The notes beneath the pieces are model-generated. The model saw only the letters and a list, made by a program, of their open reading frames with translations, searched no databases and was not told the DNA's origin. A DNA stretch of 64,000 nt from Rhynchopus sp. YZ270_cl-10 (lineage: Eukaryota > Euglenozoa > Diplonemea > Diplonemida > Diplonemidae): NCBI GenBank assembly GCA_964035575.1, contig OZ037844.1, positions 1,142,501-1,206,500 of the forward strand, in the 5' to 3' direction. A program made the position numbers and the translations under genes. Of this stretch, positions 33,509 through 45,111 are shown in pieces (position 1 is the stretch's first letter; each line of letters starts with the position of its first letter).

Positions 33509-36473
33509 ACCATACCACCACCCCCCTCCCTATCTCTCCAACCCCACCCTCCCTAATCCAACCTCCTCCAACTACACACAAACTCATCCCCCTTACACCC
33601 CACAAAACAAAACATGTACCGGTACAGCAGCACCAACAACAACAACATCAGCAGCAACAACAGCAGAGGCACCTAATACGACAGCAACAACAACAACATC
33701 ACCAGCAGCAACAACAGCAGCATCAACAGCAGTGGCCGCTTACACGACAACAACAACAGCAACATCACCAGCAGCATCAACAGCAGCAACGACAGCTACA
33801 ACAACAACGGCAACAGCAACAACAACAACGACAACATCACCAGCAGCAGCAACAGCAACAGCACCAACAACTGCACCAACAGCTGCAACCATCTGAGGGA
33901 CGACGCCACCTCCTACACCTGAGACGTCTACTTCTCCTGAGGTGCGGCGACGTAGAGCAGAACCCCGGACCAGAGGAAGCCCTGAAGCTGATCAGCTTCA
34001 ACTGCAACGGGCTGACCGAGCAACGGGAAGAGGAGCTGCAGGAGTTACTGAACTCGGAGCACTTCGATGTGGTGGCTCTGCAGGAGCTGAAGGAGGCGCA
34101 GACAGCACTGCCCGCGTTCCCGGGCTACACCCCCTTCCTCCGGAAGCGCACGCAACGCCGCACCCCCAATGGCAGCCTGTACTCCGGAGGCGGCATAGCC
34201 ACGCTGGTGCACACAAGCCACCAAGCCTCCCTCACCTGGGCCAGCGGGGAGCCAAGTGTGACGGAGCGTCTTGACGTGAGGGTGACGACGGAGCATCGGG
34301 AGTACACGGTGACGAACCTGTACCGACCTGGAGGTGTAGGCAGCAGCGCTGATGACCTGCGTGTGGACGACTTCTCTGCAGATGACCTCCCCTCCGACGA
34401 AGACTCCATCATCCTCGGTGACTTCAACGTCCACCACCCTGCGTGGGACCTCCAAGCGAAGCCAGATGCCAAAGGGTCACAGCTACACCAGTGGTCGCTG
34501 CGCAACGCCATGCAGGTGCTCAACTGCCCCAACACAGTCACGCGCTTCTCCGGAACAGTCTTCTCCTCACCGGACATCACCTTGGTACACAGGAACGTAG
34601 AAGCCACATGGACCACACTTTGCGCACGAGGCTCCGACCACCTCCCCATCCTAGTCACAGTGCAACCTCCGACGGAAGGGGAGGAAGTGAACGGAGGCGA
34701 CGAAGACGCGACAGTGCCCGAACACCTGCTGAGATGGTGCTGGTCACGTGCGGATTGGGAGGCGTACACGGCAGAGCTGGAGCGTTACGCCCCCAAGGCC
34801 CACAACTGGGGTGGTGTAGATGCGGTGAACAGGTTCACGGGATTGTGCAAGAACATCGCAGAAAAACACATCCCACTCTCCCACCACACCTCCACACCAA
34901 GGGTCAGGAAGTCGTGGTTCACTCCTCAGGTCCATGAATTGCTGCAAGAACGCAACGCAGTGACGGAACTACTTCTCTCCGCGGACGAGACGGAACGCGA
35001 CGTCCAAGCCGAAAAGCTGAAAGAGCTGAAGGTCGCCACCTCCTGTGCCATCATGGATGCGAAGCAGCAGGCATGGGTGCGTAGCTGCAACGCCGCCACA
35101 CCACCACCTCTCAGCAGCACTTTCCGGAGGTTGAAGGAGCTCAGTGGTGACCGGGTGAAACCCATCACCAAAGCAGTCGCTACCCCGGAGGGCCCTCTGA
35201 CGAACACACCGCAGGAAAAAGCGAACACCCTGGCCCGCTACTTCGCCGCAGTGAGTGGAGATGGCACGCCCCCTTCTCTCGCCAACCCGCAGCGTACTGC
35301 TAGGCGCAACAACACACAGAGCGCGGGCTACACCGGAGCGGCAAGCGAAGCTCCCTTCACCTTGCCGGAGCTCGATTACGCGATGAGCTCGCTGAAGCTG
35401 GGCAAAGCACCTGGGCTGGACGAGATGCACAACGAGCTCTTGCTGCATCTTGGGCCCAAAGGACGAGACGCCTTACTCCACGTCCTCAACTTATCCTGGT
35501 GCAAAGGTGAACTCCCTACATCGTGGCTGCAGAGCAACATCGTGCCCATCGCTAAGAACGGGAAGGACGCCAGCATCCCCGCGTCGTACCGCCCCATCTC
35601 TCTTACGAGCAACGTCTGCAAACTCTTGGAGAAGATGGTCAAGTGCCGCATCACCCAGATGCAAGACAGTCCGGACCTGCCGCAGTACAGGGGCCCACAC
35701 CGCACACAAGCAGGTTTCCGCCGTCGTCTCTCCACGATAGACCAGCTCGCGGCGCTCATGCAGCGGGTGAATGCGGGGAAGAACCGCCCCACCATCGCAC
35801 TCTTCTTCGACGTAGAAAAGGCGTTCGACACTGTGTCTCGCAAGCGCATACTCCAGGCGCTGAAGCACAAGCAGCACCTGCCACCACGCTACCTCAACTG
35901 GATTGAAGCCTTCACCAGTGACCGCTCCGCCTGTGTTTCAGTGGATGGAGCAAAGAGTGCGCAGTACGTGATGAGAGCTGGAGTACCGCAGGGTACAGTA
36001 CTGTCACCCCTCCTTTTCCTCGCTGCTATGGACGAAGTTGCGGAAGCGCTCGACGACCTCAGTGCAACATATCCCACATTCTTCGCCGACGACATGGCAG
36101 TCACCGTGCAAGGGGAAACATTAGGGGAAGTGCAAGAATTGGCGCAAGCGGTCATCAACCGTGTCACAGCGGCGATGGAGCCACTCGGAATGCGCCTCTC
36201 CAGCACAAAGACCGTCTTCACCTTCTTCGGCACAAGAAACGTCCTCAACAAGTACCCGTTAGCGGCCGACACAGAACTTTGGCTGAGGAACGGTATTCGG
36301 GTGCCCTACTCCGCCACACCCAAATACCTGGGATTGACGCTGGATCCGTCCTTGACGATGGAGGCACACACCACCGCAGTCATCACCAGGGTGCAAAAAA
36401 GGCTCGGTCTGATGAAGATGTTGTCTGGAACCACGTGGGGAGCTAACACACACACCCTCCGCACCACCTATCT
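33457..36473 (+). pseudogene. LINE ORF2 part 1: Q/H linker, 2A, APE endonuclease, reverse transcriptase
   Basis: A Gln/His-rich linker (about 33625-33890) leads to RCGDVEQNPGP and then an APE-type endonuclease: ISFNCNGL, VVALQELKE, IILGDFNVHHPAWD, SDHLPILV. The reverse transcriptase follows with LGKAPGLDEMHNELL, YRPISLTSNVCKLLEK, FFDVEKAFDTV, GVPQGTVLSPLLF and the catalytic FADDM near 36082. The frame is cut after LRTTYL by a foldback insertion and resumes at 38408. No stop or shift seen in this stretch. Confidence 0.9.
33949..33972 (+). promoter_or_regulatory. 2A ribosome-skipping motif (DVEQNPGP)
   Basis: The DxExNPGP consensus is complete, preceded by the Leu-rich run LLHLRRLLLLRCG. 2A peptides separate proteins between the last Gly and Pro without a stop codon (established for FMDV and for L1Tc). 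Here that would release the linker side from an endonuclease beginning PEEALKLISF. Confidence 0.9.
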
Positions 36474-36740
36474 CAAGGCTACCAATCCGACTTGAACCGA
36501 CCCGGCCGGTTGGGTATGGTTTTGGGTAGGGTGGCGGGTCGGTTTGGGTCGGTTTGGGTCGGTTTGGGTCGGTTTTTGGGTCGGTTTGGGTCGGTTTCAG
36601 ACCCAATTTTTTTTTTTTCGACAACTACTTTTTGGGCCAAAAAAAAAAAAAAATTTTTTTTTTTTCCGGCCTGAGATTGGGTCCTGGGGCACCGAAAAAT
36701 GCAAAAAAAGGCAAAATTTTGATGTTTTGACGATCTGGGG

Positions 36741-37148
36741 CAGTGCTACCAACGCGACAAGAGATTCTAGTCGCGCGACAAAGTGCCACTTGTCGCGCTG
36801 TCGCGCCCAAAAAAAATTTTTTTTTTCGACATCACAAAAATTTTCACCAAAAAAAAAAAAATTTTTTTTTTTTGGGTGTGGGCGATTTTGGAAAAAAAAA
36901 TCCAAAAAAAAAAATCCAGAAAAAACCATCGCAGACGGTACAGTAGCGACGTAAGCAAAAGCCATCATTTTTTGACCAAAATTTTGCTAAGTACCCGGAA
37001 AAAACGCGATTTTTCCTAACAAAAAAAAAAAAAAAAGTGTCTCAAAATGGAAAAAAAATTTTTTCGATTTTTGCGACAACTCATTTTGTCGCGCTGTCGC
37101 GGGTGGTTTGTCGCGTGTCGCGCGCGACTTGTCGCGTTGGTAGCACTG
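36741..37148 (+). mobile_element. Foldback MITE family I, 408 bp, nested
   Basis: Duplication TCTGGGG (36734-36740 and 37149-37155). Lies inside the family II element, so it is younger than that insertion. Confidence 0.93.
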
Positions 37149-37544
37149 TCTGGGGTTATACCATATGCACTGCTACAGGGGCCCACAATTTGGACTTTTC
37201 CTTAGCAAATTCCTTCACAAAAATTTTTTTTTTCGATTTTGGCAAAGGCAAATCTCAGGCAAAAAAAATTCACCCCTGATAGTGGGTCCTTGGGTGTCCA
37301 AAGATGCAAAAAACACCAAAATTTTGATGTTTTGACCATCTAGAATTTATTCCACGGCCATTTTGTGTGTATACTGTACGTTCAGTATGGCCAGCGCCTT
37401 AGCAAAAAATCAAAAAATCACAAAAAAAAAATTTTTTTTTTCGGGAAAATTTTGACCACTGAGGTGGGTCTTTGGGCACCAAAAAACGCAAAAAAATGCA
37501 AAAATCGGGTGTTTTGACCATCTGTGGTTACACAAAACACACTT

Positions 37545-37598
37545 CAAGGCTCTGATGAGGCCTCCCGGCCGGGAGGCCTGGGCCTCATCAGAGCCTTG
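37545..37598. mobile_element. Minimal foldback element family III, 54 bp
   Basis: An almost perfect palindrome from CAAGGCTCTGATGAGG to CCTCATCAGAGCCTTG, flanked by CACACTT on both sides (37538-37544 and 37599-37605). The undisturbed site ACACTTCTGTGTACAAGC occurs at 29880. Little more than two termini, yet it has a full target duplication. Confidence 0.9.
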
Positions 37599-38104
37599 CA
37601 CACTTCTGTGTACAAGCCTACACCAATACAGTGGTTATACAAGGCGATTTTTGACCAAAAAAAAAATTTTTTTTTCGACCAAAATCGGGCGTGGTACCCC
37701 ATAAAATGACCCAAAAAATCCAATGAAAACCTTCGATTGGGCAAATCATGAAAAAAATTTTTAAGTCAAATTTTCAACCAAAATACGGTCATTTGTTCAC
37801 ACCCTGATTCTACGTCATGCTAGCTTCCTGTGCAGAACTCCAGCAATTCACCAATGCCGGCATCTATCTTTCCATCATCACCATTGGACTTCGTGTGTTA
37901 CCAACGTACTCCAGAAATGACGTGCTGTCACACTCCAACCAGAGTATCAAACCCGTACGAACATAACGAAGATGCACGAGCCCACCCAAACGCAGAGGGT
38001 CTCGCCGAAGGCGGACCAGCTAGCCCAAGCCGGACGAGCGTGCCTCATAAAGCCCACCAGCTCCAGTCTGACGGGGAACTTCCAGCCTCTCAGCCCAGAG
38101 GAAG

Positions 38105-38210
38105 AACCTGGCCACCGGAGGGCCCTAACGGCCCGACGAGTAGGCGCCCCATAGGGCGCTGGGGCCAAGGGACTTAAGTCGCCCTAACGGCGACTTAAAC
38201 GGAACGAGGC
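38105..38210. other. Cluster of three short hairpins
   Basis: AGGGCC-CTAAC-GGCCCG, GGCGCCCCATAGGGCGCT and TTAAGTCGCC-CTAAC-GGCGACTTAA lie in a row. Two share the loop CTAACGG. The upstream 300 bp (37805-38100) is unique sequence of normal complexity. A structured RNA is possible. Confidence 0.4.
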
Positions 38211-38407
38211 CACAGCGACCGTGGAAGGGGCTAGCTTTCGATGGCGAAAATTTCGCTAAGTACCCGAAAAATCCCTAAGGAAAAAGTTGGAAAAAAAGTG
38301 TCTCAAAATTGACATCTATTTTTTGACCTTTTTTGCTGGGTAGGTTTGGGTCGGCCGACCCGACCCTACTGAGTCGGTTTAAGTCGGATTGGTAGCCTTG
38401 CCTATCT

Positions 38408-39125
38408 CACATACGTACTTCCCCTGATCCGCTATGCTCTTGGCATATACGGTCCACAGCTGTCAACACACCTGATGGACAAGCTGGAGGCCGAACACAA
38501 CGCCGCGGCGCGTATCATCACCGGATGTCCTTTGCCTACGTCTCGCGCCAAATTGCTGTGGGAGGCACGCCTGACCCCGATAGTGGACCTGATGCGATTG
38601 GACGCCGTAACTGCGTTCGAGTTGTTTCGGCGTCACACCGACACGCCAGGGAAAGCGGCCTGCGGCTACACCTCCGCCTCCCTCACGCTCAACAACTGGC
38701 TCTCCGCCGCCCAGCGACTCTCCTCCGAGGCACACAAGGAGTTCCGCAGACCTGGGGTGCATATGGCAGATATGCAGCGTCACCTGCCTGTAGACCCGTG
38801 GTATTGGAGTGACGTACTGCCCCGCCTAAGTATCACCGCCACGATACCTGGGATACGCCGCTCCGACCCTGAGCCAGATGACGAAAAATTCCTGCTCCTC
38901 ACAGAGGAGGCCCTCCAACGCCTTCCCCCCTGCGAATGGCACGCCTACACCGACGGCTCTGTCCAGGGCAAAAGCGGGGGTGCTGGGGTAGTGCTGTACA
39001 AGCTCCCCGAGATGCGAGAACCCAACTGCTCCTTCTCCTACGGGGCCGGCACCGGCGCAAGCAGCTTTCAAGCCGAAATGATCGCCATAGGCCACTCCAT
39101 TGACCTTCTCTTTGACAAAGCAACC
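38408..39125 (+). pseudogene. LINE ORF2 part 2: thumb/connection and RNase H N-terminal half
   Basis: Continues ORF2 after the CCTATCT duplication: TYVLPLIRYALGIYGPQL, AAARIITGCPLPTSR, and the RNase H start WHAYTDGSVQGKSGGAGVVL with the first catalytic Asp, and SSFQAEMIAI with the catalytic Glu. The frame ends in the family I MITE after LFDKATPG. Confidence 0.88.
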
Positions 39126-39132
39126 CCTGGGG

Positions 39133-39540
39133 CAGTGCTACCAACGCGACAAGAGATTCTAGTCGCGCGACAAAGTGCCACTTGTCGCGCTGTCGCGCCC
39201 AAAAAAAATTTTTTTTTTCGACATCACAAAAATTTTCACCAAAAAAAAATTTTTTTTTTTTTTTTGGGTGTGGGCGATTTTGGAAAAAAAAATCCAAAAA
39301 AAAAAATCCAGAAAAAACCATCGCAGACGGTACAGTAGCGACGTAAGCAAAAGCCATCATTTTTTGACCAAAATTTTGCTAAGTACCCGGAAAAAACGCG
39401 ATTTTTCCTAACAAAAAAAAAAAAAAAAGTGTCTCAAAATGGAAAAAAAAAATTTTCGATTTTTGCGACAACTCATTTTGTCGCGCTGTCGCGGGTGGTT
39501 TGTCGCGAGTCGCGCGCGACTTGTCGCGTTGGTAGCACTG
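39133..39540 (+). mobile_element. Foldback MITE family I, 408 bp, in LINE RNase H
   Basis: Duplication CCTGGGG (39126-39132 and 39541-39547). Removing it and one duplication rejoins DKATPG and ATCAILTDS with no frame change. Confidence 0.95.
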
Positions 39541-39547
39541 CCTGGGG

Positions 39548-40200
39548 CCACCTGCGCCATCCTCACAGACTCGCAATCGTCCCTGCGTGCGCTAGAGAGC
39601 GGTCCCAAGAAGGCCAGAGAGGACTTCGAACACAAACTCTGGAAAGGACTACACCGGCTTGCCGGCAACAACATAAACCTAATACTGCACTACGTCCCCT
39701 CGCATGTGCAGGTCCTGGGCAATGATGCTGCTGACGCTGCGGCCGCAGAAGGCACCAAGATGGTGCAGAGCCCTGGCCTGTCCTTCTCTGCCGCCAGATC
39801 ATGTGCGAGACGTCACCTGGCGAACACCCCTTCCGTCGAGCAGCCCGGCACGAACACGGTGTACGCCAGGAAGGCCGGAGCGGACGTAGCGGTGCTGCAA
39901 CCTCCCGTCCACTGCACGGACCTCACCCGCAGGGGGGAAACCACCATCCGCAGCCTCCGAGCTGGCAGCAACCAGCTAACGTTCGACTTCCGCACCTCGT
40001 CGAACACTGCCACATGCCTGCGATGCGACAAGCCCTGCACCCTGAAGCACCTGTTCTTCTCCTGCCGACAAACGTGTAGCGAAAGCCTCCCGGACCTCCA
40101 TACCCTCCTCATGCGAGAGCCGGCGACCGCCCTGAAGTACCTCGTCAGCGAGAGTTTCCTGCCTGGCCCGCTTGAGGAGTACCTCCGTAACGGTAGTTAG
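39548..40200 (+). pseudogene. LINE ORF2 part 3: RNase H C-terminal half and zinc-binding tail
   Basis: ILTDSQSSLRAL and NDAADAAAAEG supply the remaining RNase H Asp residues. CLRCDKPCTLKHLFFSC is a Cys/His tail like those after the RT in many LINEs. Stop TAG at 40198-40200. All four RNase H residues (D-E-D-D) are present across the split gene, so the domain was functional before the MITE arrived. Confidence 0.88.
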
Positions 40201-40542
40201 TCGTGACTGAGTTGTTGTTGATTAATATTATTATGTTCTGTGTTTAATCTTGTGTCATAGGCTGCAGTACGACTTACGTCGCGCTGCTAGCCCCTGACAA
40301 CAAGCGTGTTATTCATGTCCCCCTATTTACAACGGGTATTTTGTTGCTTTTCTGCTGTCTTTCCCCACATGTTACCCAATCAAAAGCCTTTCGTTCGCTC
40401 GTTCAGCGTTCCCCCTACCCATTTTTCCACATCTCTACCACACTTCTCACACCGTAGAAATCCCTGATGCATAATTCTCTCTCGCTATTGAAGCCCCAGG
40501 TCCCTCCGCACTCGAAGTACGCCCAGAGAGGCGTACTCCACA

Positions 40543-41334
40543 TTTGAGTTGACGGTCTTGAAAACACTTCGCTGGCTGGTGTGTCAACCGGTATGTGTAT
40601 GGTTTGCACGTAACGCTCTACGTATACGATACACACAACGCTATGCATAAGCGATACACGGTTCGTGTGCAGCGTAACGCATGCAACGCAACGCAACCGA
40701 TGTGTACGTAGCGATCTGTACGAAAGCATGCTACGGGTTTAACTCCATCGCGTTAACGCAACACCTGCGCCGCTGTGACACTTCGCTGGCTCGTGTGGTT
40801 GTGATAACGGAACGGTCTACACGTGCGTTACACACATTGTCTCTATGTATATGCGATACACGCGTTAACCGTATCGTGTGGCTACCAAACGCAGCCCACC
40901 TACGGTGGGCTGCTGCAACTCGTGCCGTGTGTGGCCCATGCATGGTTCTCACAGCTCGCTGGCACGTTTCCCAAGCCGCAAACCCGGTTACCTGCCTGAA
41001 AAACCGGGTTTTTGGCCAAAACGCCTGTTTTGCCTGTAGAACCCTGTAGAAGCCTTAAGAAACACGTCTATAAAAGGGGTACTCGTGACACCCTGGTGTC
41101 AGGGTCTCTAACGACTCCCAGCTCAAACTGAGTTATACACGCCCCAAAAAGTGCCCGATCTTTCCAAAGAAACAGTTTTTTGAGCTGGGCGAAGCTTCTA
41201 CACCCTGAAAAAAAAACCGGTTTTTGGTCGGATCCAGCAGGGGGGGGGGGAGACTGGGGGGGGGTTACTGCTAGGTCGGTGGGTGGCCGGAACAGCAACC
41301 TTTAAAAACTAGAAAACACAAGTGTTTTCTAGAA
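40543..41334 (+). mobile_element. Hairpin-tailed repeat family A in LINE 3' UTR, unit 1
   Basis: Head TTTGAGTTGACGG to tail CTAGAA. Inserted in CCACATTTTACCC (intact at 10925 and 63577 on the opposite strand) with no duplication. Followed at once by a second unit. Confidence 0.9.
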
Positions 41335-42427
41335 TTTGAGTTGACGGTCTTGAAAACACTTCGCTGGCTGGTGTGTCAAACGGTATGTGTCTGGTTTGCA
41401 CGTTACGCTCTACGTATACGATACACACAACGCTATGCATAAGCGATACACGTTTCGTGTGCGGCGTAACGCATGCAACGAACGCAACGCAACCCATACG
41501 TAGCGATCTGTATGCAACGAACGCAACGCATGCAACGCAACGCAACCGATGCATACGTTACGATCTGTATGCAACGAACGCAACGCAACCGATGCATACG
41601 TAGCGATCTGTATGCAACGAACGCAACGCTTCCAACGCAACGCAACCGATGCATACGTTACGATCTGTATGCAACGAACGCAACGCATGCAACGAACGCA
41701 ACGCAACCGATGCATACGTAGCGATCTGTATGCAACGAACGCAACGCATGCAACGCAACGCAACCGATGCATACGTTACGAGCGGTCTGTACGAAAGCAT
41801 GCTACGGGTTTAACGCCATCGCGTTAACGCAACACCTGCGCCGCTGTGACACTTCGCTGGCTCGTGTGGTTGTGATAACGGAACGGTCTACACGTGCGTT
41901 ACACACAACGGTCTTCGTATACGATACACACAACGCTATGCATGTGCGATACACGCGTTAACCGCATCGTGTGGTTACCAAACGCAGCCCACCTACGGTG
42001 GGCTGCTGCAACTCGTGCCGTGTGTGGCCCATGCATGGTTCTCACAGCTCGCTGGCACGTTTCCCAAGCCGCAAACCCGGTTAGCTGCCTGAAAAACCGG
42101 GTTTTTGGCCAAAACGCCTGTTTTGCCTGTAGAACCCTGTAGAAGCCTTAAGAAACACGTGTATAAAAGGGGTACTCGTGACACCCTGGTGTCAGGGTCT
42201 CTGACGACTCCCAGCTCAAACTGAGTTATACACGCCCCAAAAAGTGCCCGATCTTTCCAAAGAAACAGTTTTTTGAGCTGGGCGAAGCTTCTACACCCTG
42301 AAAAAAAAACCGGTTTTTGGTCGGATCCAGCAGGGGGGGGGGGAGACTGGGGGGGGGTTACTGCTAGGTCGGTGGGTGGCCGGAACAGCAACCTTTAAAA
42401 ACTAGAAAACACAAGTGTTTTCTAGAA
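41335..42427 (+). mobile_element. Hairpin-tailed repeat family A in LINE 3' UTR, unit 2
   Basis: The tandem partner of the previous element, with a 300-bp minisatellite (41470-41780). Ends CTAGAA, then LINE sequence TTTTACCCAGCGG resumes. Confidence 0.9.
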
Positions 42428-44298
42428 TTTTACCCAGCGGACGCTTCTTTATGCACCTAGTTATCCCCTTTTTATGCCGCCACTCCCTAAACTCTCTGTA
42501 CCACAGCACAATGTATTTACCGCTCTTTTGGAGGTCAACAGTCGTTAAACACAAGTAGATTAGGAGCATCTGACTGTACATTAATCAATTAAAGCAAACT
42601 ATACATGTGCGGACGGAGGTGTACCACACATCTACCCTACGAATGCTCTTCCCGTGCCCCAATTCCCCCCTATTTAATACTGCCAACACACCCTTCCCCC
42701 TTTACACAATACGCACGTGCCGGTGAAGCTGCTTAGGGGTCTACCCGGCCACCTTGCATTTTCCACCGATTACGCTGCCTGTCAAAACAACAACACAATC
42801 TTGAGGGTCACCAGCGACTACCGCGCTGCAGTTACCCCATTGTTCCCCTTCAAAGGGTAGTGACCCACACTTTTACTTTAACTGCTCACACCTTATCCTC
42901 TTTTGAAACTTTTAAAATGCAAAATGTAACCTTTTCTGTCGCAACCAAACACCTCGAGGGGAGGCGCCAGTGTCTACCGCGCTCTGGTAACCTCCTCTTT
43001 TTCATTTATGATTTATTTTTCTTTTACGGCAGCAATTACTGTTAGGTGAAAGGGTGCGTAGCGACACCCCCGATGCGAGCTACCAACACAACCATCAAAA
43101 CCCCCCTTATGACTAAACATGCAAGCACATGCACGCACAAACACTACATGTGCCCAAAGAGGCGTGCGGCGCGTCTTACCATACGGACGTTCTTCCCGCC
43201 CACCAAAATCCCAAATTCCCCAACTCCCCTATTTAATACCCCCACCTCACCCTTCCCCCTTTACACAATACACACGTGCCGGTGAAGCTGCGTAGGAGTC
43301 TACTAGGCCACCTTGCATGCTCCACCAGGTACGCTACTAGCGAAAACAACAGCACACTCTTATGGGACACTATGTCAACCGCAGTAGCCCCAAACTTCCC
43401 CCCCACGGGTAGTGACACACACTTCTACAATTTGTAACAAAACAAAACTTTAATAACTCAAATTTTAATTTTTAAAAAAAAAAATGTTTTATTTTAAAAT
43501 ATTTTTTTTCGCAATTGCAAACTGAAACAACCTGTCGCTATCAACACCTTGCGGGGAGGCGCCAGTGGGTACCGCGCCCCTGTAACCTCCCACCTTTTTA
43601 TTTTCGGCAGCAGTCACTGTAAAGTAGACGGGTGCGTAGCGACACCCCCGATGCGAGCCACCTGTACTACCATTTAACCCCCCTTATCCCCATATGCAAG
43701 TAAGATACGTTACGCAATGTGGGAACGTACTACTCGTGCCCTACTCACTAGTTTATTTTTCTGCCACGACAACCCCCAGACTCAGCCCCTGCCCGTGGCC
43801 CGATGTAGTACCCTAAGCACACCCGATTGCGGCACAGGCAAATGCGACGACAAGGGGAGGAGGGGTGGGGAGAGCGATGGGTACCTGAAGTGGAAGTTGC
43901 GCCTCTGCTGGGTGTCCGAGTCTCATAGGTAATAACACGAGCCACATGCCCCAAAAGAACGCCACCAACACCCCAACAAGGGCAAATCGTGTACGCCGCC
44001 ACAACACAAACCTACCTAAGAGATCAGGGCTCCTGGTGGGGGTTTGCGACTGCCACAGATGCCTGCCTCTCACTCTGCCCGCCCCCTCGCCCCTAAAGAC
44101 ACACAAACACACCAGTCACTGCATTTTGTTGATGTTAAAATCGATTGCGCCCTGGGTGCTATCTTGGGATATGAAAGGGGGAAAGCGTGTGATGGGGGCG
44201 AGCTGTGTGTACCCTATTTGCTGCCTTACGTTTCACTTTCCACACCGCCCCATATAAATACACACTAGTTATACTTACACAATGCATATTCCCTTTTA

Positions 44299-45111
44299 TT
44301 TGAGTTGACGGTCTTGAAAACACTTCGCTGGCTGGTGTGTCAACCGGTATGTGTATGGTTTGCACGTAACGCTCTACGTATACGATACACACAACGCTAT
44401 GCATAAGCGATACACGGTTCGTGTGCAGCGTAACGCATGCAACGCAACGCAACCGATGTGTACGTAGCGATCTGTACGAAAGCATGCTACGGGTTTAACT
44501 CCATCGCGTTAACGCAACACCTGCGCCGCTGTGACACTTCGCTGGCTCGTGTGGTTGTGATAACGGAACGGTCTACACGTGCGTTACACACAATGGTCTT
44601 CGTATACGATACACACAACGCTATGTATATGCGATACACGCGTTAACCGTATCGTGTGGCTACCAAACGCAGCCCACCTACGGTGGGCTGCTGCAACTCG
44701 TGCCGTGTGTGGCCCATGCATGGTTCTCACAGCTCGCTGGCACGTTTCCCAAGCCGCAAACCCGGTTACCTGTCTGAAAAACCGGGTTTTTGGCCAAAAC
44801 GCCTGTTTTGCCTGTAGAACCCTGTAGAACCCTTAAGAAACACGTGTATAAAAGGGGTACTCGTGACACCCTGGTGTCAGGGTCTCTAAGGGCCCAGCCT
44901 CGCTGAGCCTATACACCCCCCAAAAAGTGTCCGATCTTTCCAAAGAAAACGTTTTTTCGGCTGGGCGAAGCTTCTACACCCTTAAAAAAAAAACCGGTTT
45001 TTGGTCGGATACAGCAGGGGGGAGGGGGAGACTGAAGGGGGGGGTTAGAGACTGAGGGAGTGGCCGGAACAGCAACCTTTAAAAACTAGAAAACACAAGT
45101 GTTTTCTAGAA
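44299..45111 (+). mobile_element. Hairpin-tailed repeat family A in LINE T-run
   Basis: Inserted at the A^T boundary of a run of 13 T in the LINE 3' UTR (intact at 6268-6281 on the other strand). All 13 T are recovered after removal, so there is no duplication. Closely matches 40543-41334 and 48052-48865. Confidence 0.9.

Larger units (their letters stand above)
36474..38400. mobile_element. Foldback element family II (CAAGGCTACC ends), 1.93 kb
   Basis: Termini CAAGGCTACCAATCCGAC, and a perfect 7-bp duplication CCTATCT (36467-36473 and 38401-38407). Its excision joins LRTTYL to TYVLPLIRYALGIYG in frame. Inside are a GGGTCGGTTT decamer repeat (36535-36600), a family I MITE, a 54-bp palindromic element, A(n)T(n) modules and a hairpin-rich region (38105-38210). 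No transposase ORF. Its ends resemble family I (CAGTGCTACCAACGCG). Confidence 0.93.

Noticed and set aside
32305-36495. A single 1396-residue protein from the ATG at 32305
   Set aside because: The ATG belongs to a transposon end, and the first third is the off-frame shadow of ORF1. Only the part after the linker is real ORF2.
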